Positions 9,640-20,118 are shown, counted from the stretch's first letter. The stretch: DNA of 64,000 bases from Prochlorococcus marinus XMU1410 (GCF_017696085.1 NZ_JAAORH010000001.1:62001-126000); one strand, 5' to 3'. Numbers and translations are program-made. The notes: a model not told the origin generated them from the letters alone.

Positions 9640-11622
9640 TTAATCCTTAAAATTATACTTATCAGATGTCAATAATTTCCAGTCTCCCTGTCCATTTAAT
9701 TCTAAAATATTCTCGTGAAAATCTTTTAAGCTAGGTCTATGTCCAACACTAATAAGAGAAAGTTCTCTTTCCTTAAGTAGACTATATAGTTTTTTTTCAG
9801 TGTTAATATCTAAAGCACTTGTTGCTTCATCAAGTACTGCAAATCTTGGAGAATTTAGTAAGAGTCTTGCAAAAGCCAATCTTTGTTGCTCTCCTAAGGA
9901 AAGAATTCGTGGCCAATCTTGTTTGATATCAAGATTAGGATACCGATCCACTAAAGTTTTTAAATTTACTTCATGCAGTACAGAAGTAAGATGTTCATCA
10001 CTAAATTTCTTAACTTCTGTGGGATAACATAATTGTTCCCTTAAAGAACCAAGTAGCATATATGGTTTTTGAGGTATGAATAATAATTCCCCAATTTTTG
10101 GTTTTTTAATTACTCCCTGATCGGGTTCCCATAAACCACTAATCATTCTTAGTAAAGATGTTTTTCCGCACCCAGATGGTCCTACTACCAAAAGTGATTG
10201 ATTATTGTCGATGCTCAAATTTAAATTTTTAATTATTGTTTTATTTGATCCTGGTGGGCAAAGGTCAGCATTATTAATAAGAATTGAGGGGTAATCTGAA
10301 ATAACGTTTTGATTACTTGTTGGATTGGTTTGACTAATGGATTCAACTTTTGATTGGAATCCTTCTAATCTGCCAATACCAGCAGTAAATTTTGCAAGTT
10401 CTTCGATTTGATTAACAATGAAAAATAACGAACCTTCAACCATTCCAAATGCAAAGCTTGCCTGAATAAAGCGTCCATAATCAATATCACCTTTAAAGTA
10501 AGGAATTGCCATTATTAAATATGGAAAGAAATTTCCAGCATAATTAATGGATCTTCTCATGACGTCTATTATTACTCTCCATATAATCAGTAAATTAAAG
10601 TTTCTCACCACTTCTCCTAAGCGTCTTTCAGTTTCACTTCGCTCAGGATTCTCCCCAGAGTAAAAGGCTATTGATTCAGCATTATCTCGAATATGTACTA
10701 AGCCATATCGAAAATCTGCTTCATATCTGAGTTGATCAAAGTCAATCTTTACAAGATTTTTTCCAGCAATTAAGAGGATAGAAGTTGCAAATGCGGCGTA
10801 ACCAAATAAAGAAAAAGTAAGTGTTGTACTAATACTCCATAAAATAAGAATATTAAGTGAAAATGTTAGTAAGGCATCAAAAATACCTAATGTGAAAGAA
10901 AGACTTTGCCCAGTAAAAGCTCGGGTATCATCTGTGATTCTTTGATCGGGATTATCTACATCGGTTTGTTCTTCATCATTGGGATTTAACTGGTAATAAG
11001 CTTTATTAGTCATATAATCTTTGACTAGACTTTTTGAAAGCCATTCTCTCCAAATTATTCCTAACTTATATGTAAAAAATATTTGGGAAACCCGTATTGG
11101 TAGAGCCACAGCGAAACAACAAGCGTAAATCCCTAATATCCGATAAAAACCATCTTCTTGTTTTTCTACTAAAGCATTTGTTAAATCTCTTGCAATGAAT
11201 CCAATACCTGCGTTTATTCCGTTTACAGCTAAAAGCATTAATACAATTATCGCAAGGAATAACCAATGTAACCATCTACGGTTTTTTAATTGACGTCTTA
11301 AGCTAAAAAAGCTTCCTGATCCAATTAAAAATAAAGCAGAGAAAAGCAATCCCCAACTCCCAGCCCAAATTGAATTGACAGTACTTACTACACCTCCGAA
11401 ATACTTTTCAAGAAAAATTGGTTGAAAGCTTTCAAAAAAACTTATTATTCCTGTAAGACCAACAAGTACTACTCCACCAACACAGAATAAAAGAGAAATT
11501 AAAAGCCATATGAATTGGAGTCCATTACATTGATCTATGGGAAGAAAAAACGGCTGAGATAGCTTCCTTAATTTTTGTAATTGGTACAGTATTTTGGATT
11601 TATTATTAACTGCTTTATTCAT
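9640..11622 (-). CDS. ABC exporter, SbmA/BacA-like fused permease and ATPase
   Basis: Half-transporter of 660 residues with its membrane domain fused to an ATPase. The N-terminal 350 residues contain about six hydrophobic helices of the ABC_membrane_2 type (shared with BacA/SbmA and peroxisomal ABCD proteins), including the EEQTDVDNPDQRITDDTR loop. The ATPase has Walker A GPSGCGKTS near 480, signature LSLGEQQRL near 572, and Walker B FAVLDEATSALD near 590. Substrate is unknown; peptides, vitamins or lipids are all possible for this class. It sits between a small membrane-associated gene and hli on the reverse strand. Confidence 0.85.
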   Translation of the reverse strand: MNKAVNNKSKILYQLQKLRKLSQPFFLPIDQCNGLQFIWLLISLLFCVGGVVLVGLTGIISFFESFQPIFLEKYFGGVVSTVNSIWAGSWGLLFSALFLIGSGSFFSLRRQLKNRRWLHWLFLAIIVLMLLAVNGINAGIGFIARDLTNALVEKQEDGFYRILGIYACCFAVALPIRVSQIFFTYKLGIIWREWLSKSLVKDYMTNKAYYQLNPNDEEQTDVDNPDQRITDDTRAFTGQSLSFTLGIFDALLTFSLNILILWSISTTLTFSLFGYAAFATSILLIAGKNLVKIDFDQLRYEADFRYGLVHIRDNAESIAFYSGENPERSETERRLGEVVRNFNLLIIWRVIIDVMRRSINYAGNFFPYLIMAIPYFKGDIDYGRFIQASFAFGMVEGSLFFIVNQIEELAKFTAGIGRLEGFQSKVESISQTNPTSNQNVISDYPSILINNADLCPPGSNKTIIKNLNLSIDNNQSLLVVGPSGCGKTSLLRMISGLWEPDQGVIKKPKIGELLFIPQKPYMLLGSLREQLCYPTEVKKFSDEHLTSVLHEVNLKTLVDRYPNLDIKQDWPRILSLGEQQRLAFARLLLNSPRFAVLDEATSALDINTEKKLYSLLKERELSLISVGHRPSLKDFHENILELNGQGDWKLLTSDKYNFKD

Positions 11623-11664
11623 TACTCGACTAGTGTTATGAAATAAATTATAACTTTTAGCAGT

Positions 11665-11943
11665 CTATTGACCAAAGCCAATAAATGAAAGTGCCCAGTC
11701 AGGTAAATTCAAGTAATTCAAGATTGTTGCATCAAATTCATGAACTTTTGGATAAGATTTATCTAATGCCCACCATAGTAGAAAAGGTAAATTAAATAAA
11801 ATTTGTAATTGCCATTTATAAGTTAAAACTTTCCAAATTTTCATTAATTTAGTTTTGAGTGAATCATCTAGCTCTTCCCAATTTTTTGAAATTAAATTGA
11901 ATAAATTTTTAGATTCTGTATTTAAGGACTCTGGAGTATTCAT
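11665..11943 (-). CDS. Conserved small protein of unknown function
   Basis: A 92-residue protein I do not recognise. The first half is polar (Asn/Glu/Lys-rich). The second half is hydrophobic and Trp-rich (YKWQLQILFNLPFLLWWALD), followed by LPDWALSFIGFGQ, suggesting a membrane-anchored or amphipathic protein. It lies between the HIT gene and the ABC exporter on the same strand, 42 bp from the exporter, so an operon relation is likely. Confidence 0.6.
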   Translation of the reverse strand: MNTPESLNTESKNLFNLISKNWEELDDSLKTKLMKIWKVLTYKWQLQILFNLPFLLWWALDKSYPKVHEFDATILNYLNLPDWALSFIGFGQ

Positions 11944-11990
11944 TTTGTTTTTTATTTATTTATAACCCATTAATATTTCTTTCGAGAGTT

Positions 11991-12332
11991 TTAACCTGGA
12001 GGCCAATTCATTTTCCTTCCAGATAAAAAATGAATATGTAAATGAAAAACTGTTTGTCCCGATTCTGCCCCAGTGTTAATTACTGTTCTCCAATTAGTTA
12101 AATTTTTTGATTTAGCTATTTTGCTACCAACAAAAAGTAAATGCCCTAATAAATTTGCATCTTGCTCAATGCACTCTAATAAACTGATTATTGGCTTTTT
12201 AGGAATCACTAAAAAATGTACTGGAGCTTGTGCCTGGATATCATTAAACGCAATACAAAACTTATCTTCATAAAGCTTATCGCAGGGTATTTCTTCATTA
12301 ATGATTTTTTGAAATATTGTTGTTTCAGTCAT
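11991..12332 (-). CDS. HIT (histidine triad) family protein
   Basis: A 113-residue protein of the HINT branch of the histidine-triad superfamily, which hydrolyses phosphoramidates or adenylated nucleoside derivatives. The start has the typical TIFQKIINEEIPCDKLYED, the middle QAPVHFLVIPKKPI, and the catalytic triad motif HLHIHFLSG is near the C-terminus. It begins 4 bp after the def stop codon, so it is probably cotranscribed. The physiological substrate is unknown. Confidence 0.92.
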   Translation of the reverse strand: MTETTIFQKIINEEIPCDKLYEDKFCIAFNDIQAQAPVHFLVIPKKPIISLLECIEQDANLLGHLLFVGSKIAKSKNLTNWRTVINTGAESGQTVFHLHIHFLSGRKMNWPPG

Positions 12333-12336
12333 TAAA

Positions 12337-12942
12337 TTAATTAATTGAGATAACGTCTTTTTCGTTAAACCCTTCTTTTAAAAGTTCTTTGTTCAAATCA
12401 TCTTTTGATGTAACTCTATCTACAAATAATATTCCATTTAAGTGATCCATTTCGTGTTGAATACACCTCGCTAGAAGTCCATCTGCTTTCATTTTACGTG
12501 GTCGTCCCATTTCATCTCTAAATTTTAATTTTATAGTTGATGGTCTTACTACATTCAAATAGACGCCAGGTATACTCAAGCAGCCTTCTTCGTATGAATT
12601 AAGGGTTGTTCCAAAGTTTGTAATTTCAGGATTTATTAATATTAAAGGTTCTGCTGCTGAATCTTCAAAATTTACGTCTATGACAAGAAGCTCTTTGTTG
12701 ATTCCAATTTGAGGTGCAGCAAGTCCAATTCCTTTAGCTGCATACATGCTTTGAAGCATTTCTCTAGCAAGTTTTCTAATAGATTCGTCAACTTTAGTTA
12801 TTCTTTTGGAATTTTGTCTTAATACATCATCACCAAGTTTATAAATGTCTAGAGATGGCTTACCTGGTTGTTCTTTTGCAATTTTTTCTGCGTTTCCATT
12901 TGTTCTTGACTTTTTTGCAAGTTGTGAAAAATGGTTTGCCAC
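12337..12942 (-). CDS. def: Peptide deformylase
   Basis: Removes the formyl group from the N-terminal methionine of nascent proteins, with a metal-dependent active site. All three family motifs are present: GIGLAAPQIG at 71-80, EEGCLS at 118-123 (metal Cys), and HEMDH at 163-167 (two metal His and the catalytic Glu). The N-terminal extension of about 30 polar residues is typical of cyanobacterial type 1B enzymes. It is the first gene of the reverse run def - HIT - small protein - ABC exporter - hli, and diverges from the S9 peptidase gene over an 80-base gap. Confidence 0.96.
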   Translation of the reverse strand: MANHFSQLAKKSRTNGNAEKIAKEQPGKPSLDIYKLGDDVLRQNSKRITKVDESIRKLAREMLQSMYAAKGIGLAAPQIGINKELLVIDVNFEDSAAEPLILINPEITNFGTTLNSYEEGCLSIPGVYLNVVRPSTIKLKFRDEMGRPRKMKADGLLARCIQHEMDHLNGILFVDRVTSKDDLNKELLKEGFNEKDVISIN

Positions 12943-13022
12943 GTTAAAAAAAAGGTTTTTACTAAAGAGTTTAGCTATAAAAATACTAGCACTTTAATTT
13001 GCATTCTTTATAGTTTTTTTAA

Positions 13023-14948
13023 ATGAGTAATGATGATCAGTTAAAAGTTAGGCAAACTGTATCTAAAAAAAAATCTTTTAAGGAATTAACTATTGTTAGG
13101 GATATCATCTTTTGGATTGATCTTGTTGGTGAAGGTCAAAATGAAAATGCTATTTTTGCAAGACCATTTAATGAAAAAGAGGCTTTTCCTCAGAAATTAA
13201 CAAGTAAAAAATATAATATTAAAAATAACTTTCATGGATATGGTGGTAAATCTTATAAGTGTATAAATTTTAAAAATAATTTTTATTTGATATGGATAGA
13301 TCAGATTACCAAGGCAGTATGGTTTCAAATTTTTAAAGAGGAATCGTCAATTGATAGAAGCCAAAATAAATATCTCGTTTCAGTTCAAGAACCTAATCAA
13401 CTATCTAAATCAATTGATGGAAATTTTGATTCTTCATTTGTCATTTCTGAAAAAAATTTATTGTATGGAATTTGCGAAATAAATAATAAAGATTTTTTAT
13501 TTTCTTTAAATTTAAAAAAAACTAAGCAAGATATTCATCGAATAAAAAAATTTAAAAATTTTGCTGGAGAATTATCTTCTAATATATCTGCTAACTTACT
13601 TTCCTGGATAGAGTGGGATTCTCCATATATGCCCTGGGAGAAAAATGAGCTGTTTTTTGCTCAAATAGATCAAGATGGCGAGATACAAAAAATAAAAAAA
13701 TTCTCAAATAAGCTTATAAATTCCAAAAAAAACGTTTCTTTTTTTCAACCCTATTGGATAAGTGAAACATATTTGGTATGTTCTGAAGATAGTTCTGGAT
13801 GGTGGAACTTATTGTTTTTAGATGTTAGTGAAATTGACAATATCTTTATTAAGAAAAGAGTAGAGAGAAATCTGTTTGAATATGGAGCACCACAATGGGT
13901 CACTGGAATAACATTTTTTTCAGGGAATAAAAAAAATTTATTTTGTGTAGCAAAAAAAGAAAATAGTTTAATAGTGGAACAATATAAAGATCTTGAATTT
14001 GTTAAAGAATTTTCTACTCCTTTTACCTCAATTAGTGATTTCAGTGTTTTTCGGAAAAAAGTTCTTTTAAAAGGTTATGGATCTGATTTTTTGGGAATTG
14101 TATTTGAAATTGATTTTGCAAAAAAAGTTTTATCAAATTTTTCTGAGCAGATATTTTTTGACCATATAAAATATTGTTCAAAACCTGAAACATTTTGGTT
14201 TAAAGGTTTTGAAGATAAATCAACTCATTGTTTTCTTTATAGACCGCTTGTTGAAAATTTTAGAAAGCCACCGCTCCTTGTTAGAGCACATAGCGGACCA
14301 ACTTCATGTTTTGATGGATCATATAATTCTGAAGTTCAATATTGGACGTCTAAGGGATTTTTTGTTGCTGAAGTCAATTATGGAGGATCATCAGGTTTTG
14401 GCAAAGCATATAGAGAGCGGTTGAATTATAAATGGGGTATTGTTGATTCTTATGATTGCAAAGCACTAGCTCTTGAATTGATTAAATCAAATCAAGTTGA
14501 CAGTGAAAAAGTAGTAATTTTTGGGAATAGTGCTGGTGGGTTAACTGCCCTGAATTGTTTATTATATGGGTCAATTTTTACAGCAGCAATTTGTAAATAT
14601 CCTGTTATTGATTTGAAGGATATGCATTACAACACTCATAGGTTTGAAAAAGATTATTTAAATTCTTTGGTAGGAAATTATGCAAAAAACCGTGATGATT
14701 ATATATATAGATCACCGATAAATCATATTAACAAAATAAAAAAACCTATCTTATTATTTCATGGAAAAAAAGATACAGTTATTTCTTATAAACAAACTTT
14801 AAAAATTCAAGAAATTTTGATTCAGAATAATAAATATTCAGAAGTTATTTTTTTTGATAATGAAGGGCATGGTTTTAAAAATATCGAAAATAAAGAAGTA
14901 GTAATGCAAAAATCTCAGGAATTTTTAAAAAATGCTTTGAATATTTAA
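13023..14948 (+). CDS. S9-family serine peptidase (prolyl oligopeptidase/acylaminoacyl peptidase type)
   Basis: A 641-residue protein. The N-terminal two thirds, about 1-385, look like a degenerate beta-propeller (repeats such as LLSWIEWDSPYMPWEKNEL). The C-terminal 250 residues are an alpha/beta hydrolase with nucleophile motif GNSAGG (Ser near 502), catalytic Asp in LLFHGKKDTVI (near 583) and His in NEGHGF (near 615). It probably cleaves small peptides in the cytoplasm. No signal peptide is seen. It converges with sufS and shares the last 4 bases TTAA with it. Confidence 0.88.
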   Translation: MSNDDQLKVRQTVSKKKSFKELTIVRDIIFWIDLVGEGQNENAIFARPFNEKEAFPQKLTSKKYNIKNNFHGYGGKSYKCINFKNNFYLIWIDQITKAVWFQIFKEESSIDRSQNKYLVSVQEPNQLSKSIDGNFDSSFVISEKNLLYGICEINNKDFLFSLNLKKTKQDIHRIKKFKNFAGELSSNISANLLSWIEWDSPYMPWEKNELFFAQIDQDGEIQKIKKFSNKLINSKKNVSFFQPYWISETYLVCSEDSSGWWNLLFLDVSEIDNIFIKKRVERNLFEYGAPQWVTGITFFSGNKKNLFCVAKKENSLIVEQYKDLEFVKEFSTPFTSISDFSVFRKKVLLKGYGSDFLGIVFEIDFAKKVLSNFSEQIFFDHIKYCSKPETFWFKGFEDKSTHCFLYRPLVENFRKPPLLVRAHSGPTSCFDGSYNSEVQYWTSKGFFVAEVNYGGSSGFGKAYRERLNYKWGIVDSYDCKALALELIKSNQVDSEKVVIFGNSAGGLTALNCLLYGSIFTAAICKYPVIDLKDMHYNTHRFEKDYLNSLVGNYAKNRDDYIYRSPINHINKIKKPILLFHGKKDTVISYKQTLKIQEILIQNNKYSEVIFFDNEGHGFKNIENKEVVMQKSQEFLKNALNI

Positions 14949-16198
14949 GAATTGATCTTTAGAAACTCAATAGTATCTTTTAATTTTTCTATAAACATAT
15001 CAATTTCTTCCTTATTGGTTGTGAAATTCATGCTGATTCTAGCTGTTGATTTAATTCCAATGTATCTGTGAAGAGGTTGACAGCAATGGTGGCCACTTCT
15101 GATGCAAATTCCTTTTGAATCAAGAATTTCAGCAATATCATTTGAATGTATATTTTTCATATAAAAGGTCGCAAGTGAGGCTCTGTTTGGATCTATCTCC
15201 GGCGATGGACCTATGATTTCAATATTTTTTATTAGATTTAATTTTTCAAATAAATATTTAGTAATAGTCTTTTCATATTCATGAATTTCATTTAATCCAA
15301 TATTGTTAATATAATTGATCGCTTCTGCAAGACCTATTGCTTCTGCAATGGCTGGAGTTCCAGCTTCAAATTTGTGTGGTAGCTCTGCCCAAGTACTTGT
15401 CTCTTCAAAAACATCTTGAATCATTTCGCCACCTCCAAAGAGAGGAGGAATTTTTTCTAGGATTTCTTTTCTTGACCAGAGGAAACCAATACCTGTAGGA
15501 CCGCATAATTTATGTCCTGATCCAGCTAAAAAATCTATATTAAGATCAGTCACATCCAGTTTTTGATGAGCCAAACTTTGGCATGCATCTATTAGCACTA
15601 AAGAACCTTTTTGTTTAGCTAATTTAGTTATTGCTTTGATTGGGTTACAGCAACCTAGAGTATTACTAATATGTACTAGGCTAACAAGTTTAGTTCTAGA
15701 AGTTAGTTTTGATTTAAAGTCGTCTATATCTAATTTCCCATCTTTATCTATACCTATAAATTTTAATTTGCATTTATTTTTTGCTGCTACCATTTGCCAT
15801 GGAACAATATTGCTATGATGCTCCATTATTGATAATAGAATTTCATCGTTTTCTTTTAATGAAGATTCGCCCCATGATCTAGCTACTAGATTGATTGCCT
15901 CAGTAGCATTTCTTGTGAAAATAATTTCTTTTGCTGAATTCGCCTTTATAAATTTGCTAATTAAATATCGTGCATTTTCAAATTCTTCTGTTGCTTTAGC
16001 ACTTAATTGATGCGCCCCTCTATGTACATTAGCATTAAAGTTTTTGTAATATTCATCAATTTTTTTTAAGACTTGTATTGGTTTTTGTGTGGTTGCAGCA
16101 TGGTCTAAATAAATAATTTGCTCATTACTTTTTAAGTTCTTATTTAGAAGAGGAAAGTCTTTCTTCGTTATTTCAGGAAAATTTTGAATCGTTTCCAT
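14945..16198 (-). CDS. sufS: Cysteine desulfurase SufS
   Basis: PLP-dependent enzyme that takes sulfur from cysteine for iron-sulfur cluster assembly by the SUF system. The 417-residue length is normal for type II desulfurases. The PLP-binding lysine lies in GSGHKLCGPTG near 230, and the catalytic cysteine in RSGHHCCQPLH near 370. It is the last gene of sufBCDS. Its ATG overlaps the sufD stop by one base (TAATG), implying translational coupling. No sufE lies in the operon. Confidence 0.97.
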   Translation of the reverse strand: METIQNFPEITKKDFPLLNKNLKSNEQIIYLDHAATTQKPIQVLKKIDEYYKNFNANVHRGAHQLSAKATEEFENARYLISKFIKANSAKEIIFTRNATEAINLVARSWGESSLKENDEILLSIMEHHSNIVPWQMVAAKNKCKLKFIGIDKDGKLDIDDFKSKLTSRTKLVSLVHISNTLGCCNPIKAITKLAKQKGSLVLIDACQSLAHQKLDVTDLNIDFLAGSGHKLCGPTGIGFLWSRKEILEKIPPLFGGGEMIQDVFEETSTWAELPHKFEAGTPAIAEAIGLAEAINYINNIGLNEIHEYEKTITKYLFEKLNLIKNIEIIGPSPEIDPNRASLATFYMKNIHSNDIAEILDSKGICIRSGHHCCQPLHRYIGIKSTARISMNFTTNKEEIDMFIEKLKDTIEFLKINS

Positions 16199-17415
16199 TA
16201 ATTCTGATTTAAAAGTTTATCAAGCAAATCCCATTTATCTTTTGAAATGGGAATAAATGAAATTATTTCTTGAAAGTAAGAACTTAATTGTAGTTTACTT
16301 GCTTCTGTTAATGTGATCCCTCTTGTTCGCATATAAAAAAGTTCTTCTTCATTTAGTTGTGAAATTGTAGCCCCATGTTTGCATTTGACATCATCAGCAA
16401 TTATTTTTAATTGAGGTTTGGTATCTATTTGTGCGAGATTTGATAAAAGTAAATTTCTGCTTAATTGGGAAGCATCAGTTCTCTGGGCAATTTTCGGAAC
16501 TATTATTGAACCTTCAAATATTGCATGTGATTTATCATCAGCAAGTGATTTATTAATTTGATCTAGAAATCCATTTGGGCCATTAAATTCTATTTTTGTG
16601 TAGGTTGAAATCTGCTCATCTTTTTTTGTTATTTGCATACCTTTGATATTTGTTTTAGCGTTTCCCGCAGATTGTTTAATACTAATTTCAAATCTCGCGT
16701 AATTGAATTTGAAATGTAAAGATCCTAAGTTGTATACACTATTTTTTTGTTGAATAACATTGAGAGAATTTAATAGATTGGATCTGTTTTCACCGTAAGA
16801 AACAACGCCATGATTTACGGAACTATTTTCTTTCAAGCAAAAGAAAGTTGATTGAGATAATGAAGAGTTTTCTTTACCAAGATTTACTTGTAATAATTCA
16901 ACATCACAATTCTTTTCTAAAAATATTACAAGGGTTTTTGCGTTTAAAGAATTACTTGAAGCGTGACTAAAAATTTCAATAGGAGGAATTTTTGATCCAT
17001 TTATTTTTAATCCTAAAATATTATTTTTACAACTTAAAGAAAGATTTAGTAGGTCACTCCAATTTTCGTTTTGCTTAAAACAAGATATCTGTTCCTTGAT
17101 ATATTTTTGTAATTCATCTTCACTTAATTGCTTTATTGAATAATTTTTCTCTACTAATTTAATTTGGCAATTCTCACCAATTATTAATCTAATAGTACTT
17201 TGAGAATTATTCAGATATGGTGTATCAAATTTTGAATCTTTTTCATTAACTGGGTAATCTAAAAAGTTTGACAATTTTGATTTATTTGAAAGTCTCCATA
17301 GTTCACTTTTAGGATTAGGGAGAGGGCTTGATTGTAATTTATGAAGACAGATTTTTTGTATTTCTGTTAGGTTATTATCTAATTTATTAGTTTTTATTTT
17401 TTCAATAATTTCCAT
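16198..17415 (-). CDS. sufD: FeS assembly protein SufD
   Basis: SufD forms the SufBC2D scaffold on which Fe-S clusters are built. The 405-residue protein is weakly conserved at the N-terminus. Its C-terminal core has the beta-helix family pattern: DASQLSRNLLLSNLAQIDTKP, then DDVKCKHGATISQLNEEELFYMRTRGI, which aligns with the end of SufB. It lies between sufC (5 bp away) and sufS (1-base overlap), which supports the call. Confidence 0.95.
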   Translation of the reverse strand: MEIIEKIKTNKLDNNLTEIQKICLHKLQSSPLPNPKSELWRLSNKSKLSNFLDYPVNEKDSKFDTPYLNNSQSTIRLIIGENCQIKLVEKNYSIKQLSEDELQKYIKEQISCFKQNENWSDLLNLSLSCKNNILGLKINGSKIPPIEIFSHASSNSLNAKTLVIFLEKNCDVELLQVNLGKENSSLSQSTFFCLKENSSVNHGVVSYGENRSNLLNSLNVIQQKNSVYNLGSLHFKFNYARFEISIKQSAGNAKTNIKGMQITKKDEQISTYTKIEFNGPNGFLDQINKSLADDKSHAIFEGSIIVPKIAQRTDASQLSRNLLLSNLAQIDTKPQLKIIADDVKCKHGATISQLNEEELFYMRTRGITLTEASKLQLSSYFQEIISFIPISKDKWDLLDKLLNQN

Positions 17416-17419
17416 TTGT

Positions 17420-18205
17420 TTAGGTCTCTTTTATAAAGTTATCAGTCCATTCATATCCTTTTTCCTCAAGTTCTAGAGCAAGATCACTCTCACCAGTTTT
17501 TATGATTTGCCCGTCTGACATAACATGGACATAATTTGGTTTAATTTCATCTAATAATCTTTGATAGTGGGTAATAAGTATAATTCCAGTCTGTGAATTA
17601 GATATTTTTTTAATTCCTGATGCCACTATTCTTAGAGCATCGATATCTAGACCCGAATCGGTCTCATCTAATATTGCTATCTTGGGCTCAAGTAAAGCCA
17701 TTTGCAGAATCTCATTTCTTTTTTTTTCACCTCCGGAAAAGCCTTGATTTACACTCCTTGATAGGAAAGCGTGATCCATTTTCACAATTTCTAACTTTTC
17801 TTTAACTAATTCTTCAAAATCAAAAGTATCCAATTCTTCTTTGTTGAGGAATTTCCTTCTAGCATTAGTTGAAACTCTAAGAAACTCAAGATTACTTACA
17901 CCTGGAATCTCAATTGGATATTGGAAACCAAGAAAAATTCCTGATTGAGATCTCTCTTCAGGTTCTAGAGAGTTGATGTTTTCACCTAAAAATTTTATGT
18001 CGCCATTTGTAATATTATACGAGGGATGTCCTGCAATGATTTTCGAAAGAGTACTTTTGCCACAGCCATTTCTTCCCATAATGGCATGGATTTCTCCAGG
18101 ATAGACAGTAAGTGAAACCCCTTTTAAAATTGGAAGATTATCAGTAGATGCAGAGAGATTTTCAACTTCTAAAATTGGATCTGATTCTTTCATTTTACTT
18201 TGCAT
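17420..18205 (-). CDS. sufC: FeS assembly ATPase SufC
   Basis: ABC-type ATPase of the SufBCD scaffold, not a transporter. The 261 residues include Walker [10 protein letters not shown] near 45, the Q-loop in [11 protein letters not shown], signature [11 protein letters not shown] near 157, and Walker [13 protein letters not shown] near 178. The FSGGEKKR form of the signature is diagnostic of SufC. The frame starts at [10 protein letters not shown]; the inner ATG (MKESD) is an alternative start. It follows sufB by 21 bp. Confidence 0.97.
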   Translation of the reverse strand: MQSKMKESDPILEVENLSASTDNLPILKGVSLTVYPGEIHAIMGRNGCGKSTLSKIIAGHPSYNITNGDIKFLGENINSLEPEERSQSGIFLGFQYPIEIPGVSNLEFLRVSTNARRKFLNKEELDTFDFEELVKEKLEIVKMDHAFLSRSVNQGFSGGEKKRNEILQMALLEPKIAILDETDSGLDIDALRIVASGIKKISNSQTGIILITHYQRLLDEIKPNYVHVMSDGQIIKTGESDLALELEEKGYEWTDNFIKET

Positions 18206-18226
18206 TTCAGTTTAGAAATTGATTAA

Positions 18227-19669
18227 TTAACCTACTGATCCCTCTAGTTTAAGTGCCAGTAACTTATCTGCTTCAGCAGCAAATTCCATAGGTAATTGAT
18301 TAAATACATCTCTGCAAAAACCGCTGACCATCATAGATACTGCCTCTTCGAATTCTATACCTCTGCTTTGGAGATAAAAAAGTTGGTCTTCTGAGATTCT
18401 ACATGTGCTTGCTTCATGCTCAATTTCAGAATTGGGTTGTTGAGATTTGATGTAAGGGAATGTATTTGCAGAAGCTTGATCCCCTATTAACATTGAATCA
18501 CATTGACTGTAATTTCTTGATCCCGTAGCTTTTGTTCCCATTTTGACAAGACCTCTGTAGCTATTTTTTGAGTTACCTGCACTAATACCTTTGCTAACAA
18601 TAGTTGATTTGGTCTTAGGACCAATATGGATCATTTTTGTGCCGGTATCTGCTTGCTGAAGATTATTGGTGAGAGCCACTGAATAAAATTCTCCTACAGA
18701 TTCTTCCCCTAAAAGAAGACAGCTAGGATATTTCCATGTAATTGCAGACCCTGTTTCAACTTGAGACCAGCTAATTTTACTTCTTTTACCTAAACATTTT
18801 CCTCTCTTGGTGACAAAATTGAAAATTCCGCCAATACCTTCTTCATCACCAGCATACCAATTTTGAACTGTTGAATATTTTATTGAGGCGTCATCTAATG
18901 CTATAAGCTCTACAACTGCTGCATGTAGGGTATTTGTATCAAACATTGGAGCTGTACAACCTTCTAGATAACTTACAGAACTTGATTCTTCGGCAATGAT
19001 TAGTGTTCTTTCGAATTGTCCTGAATCTCCACTATTAATTCTGAAGTAGGAAGATAGGTCCATAGGGCAGGTAACACCTTTTGGGATATAAACAAAAGAA
19101 CCATCACTAAAAACTGCAGAATTTAGTGCTGCAAAATAATTATCATTAGCTGGAACTACTGTACCTAAATATTTTTCAATCAAATCCGCATGATTTTTTA
19201 CTGCTTCACTAATTGAGCAAAATATAACTCCATGTTCAGCAAGTTCTTCTCTAAAAGTTGTGGCTATAGAAACACTATCAAAAACTGCATCTACTGCTAC
19301 ATTCGTGAGTTTTTTTTGCTCCGTGAGGGGTATTCCTAATTTGTCAAAAGTCTCAAGAAGTTTGGGATCAACTTCATCTAAGCTAGAAATCTTATCTTTT
19401 TGCTTAGGAGCAGAGTAATAAATAATATCTTGATAATCAATTTTTTTATATCCTAATGCTGCCCAATCAGGCTCTTTCATTTTTTGCCATTTTTTAAATG
19501 CTTTTAATCTAAAATCAAGAAGAAATTTTGGCTCTTCTTTTTTCTGTGAAATTAATTTTATGGTATCTTCATTTAAGCCCTTTTCTATTTTTTCAGTTTC
19601 AATGTTAGTAACGAACCCATATTTATAAGGCTTTTTTACTACATCTTTAACTAAATTTTCGTTGACCAT
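18227..19669 (-). CDS. sufB: FeS assembly protein SufB
   Basis: Main scaffold subunit of SufBC2D (plastid Ycf24). The 480-residue length is normal. Conserved blocks include [42 protein letters not shown], and the C-terminal [16 protein letters not shown], followed by [13 protein letters not shown]. It is the first gene of sufBCDS. In several other cyanobacteria the repressor gene sufR lies divergently here; in this window the divergent gene is a small unrelated-looking protein 95 bp away. Confidence 0.97.
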   Translation of the reverse strand: MVNENLVKDVVKKPYKYGFVTNIETEKIEKGLNEDTIKLISQKKEEPKFLLDFRLKAFKKWQKMKEPDWAALGYKKIDYQDIIYYSAPKQKDKISSLDEVDPKLLETFDKLGIPLTEQKKLTNVAVDAVFDSVSIATTFREELAEHGVIFCSISEAVKNHADLIEKYLGTVVPANDNYFAALNSAVFSDGSFVYIPKGVTCPMDLSSYFRINSGDSGQFERTLIIAEESSSVSYLEGCTAPMFDTNTLHAAVVELIALDDASIKYSTVQNWYAGDEEGIGGIFNFVTKRGKCLGKRSKISWSQVETGSAITWKYPSCLLLGEESVGEFYSVALTNNLQQADTGTKMIHIGPKTKSTIVSKGISAGNSKNSYRGLVKMGTKATGSRNYSQCDSMLIGDQASANTFPYIKSQQPNSEIEHEASTCRISEDQLFYLQSRGIEFEEAVSMMVSGFCRDVFNQLPMEFAAEADKLLALKLEGSVG

Positions 19670-19764
19670 GTTATCAAAAATAACTTATTACAATTAGCTT
19701 TATATACTTTAACGAAAGATACCCCCAATATTGAGTTTTTTCCCTTTATTAAAACTAAAAATTA

Positions 19765-20118
19765 ATGTCTAATCATCTTGATCCCTTGTCTAACCCTTTA
19801 AACATAGAAACTATTCAAGAAATTGAAAATCTTGATCTACCTATAATGAAGAAACATCATTTAAGGATACTCGCGCATTGCCTTCAGATTTTAAAAATTA
19901 TCAATTTAGATAATAGTTTGGAATATCAAAATAAAAATCCCCTGAGAGAATGGTGTGATAACCAATCCAAAAAATTTGATGATAAAAAATTTAGTGATCT
20001 TTTTTATGAACAGTTAGAATCTACTTCGAAAAAATTAAGTTCTTTTTCGAAAAAAATAGGAAAAAATATTGAGGATTTAGAGATAGATGATTTAGTTCTT
20101 CTGGTTGAACAACGCTGA
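19765..20118 (+). CDS. Conserved hypothetical protein divergent to sufB
   Basis: A 117-residue soluble, Leu/Lys-rich and mainly helical protein that I cannot assign. It has HHLRILAHCLQILKII at about 31-46 and an acidic C-terminus IEDLEIDDLVLLVEQR. Its two cysteines do not form a metal-binding pattern, and there is no recognisable helix-turn-helix, so it does not look like SufR. It shares a 95-base intergenic promoter region with sufB. Confidence 0.6.
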   Translation: MSNHLDPLSNPLNIETIQEIENLDLPIMKKHHLRILAHCLQILKIINLDNSLEYQNKNPLREWCDNQSKKFDDKKFSDLFYEQLESTSKKLSSFSKKIGKNIEDLEIDDLVLLVEQR

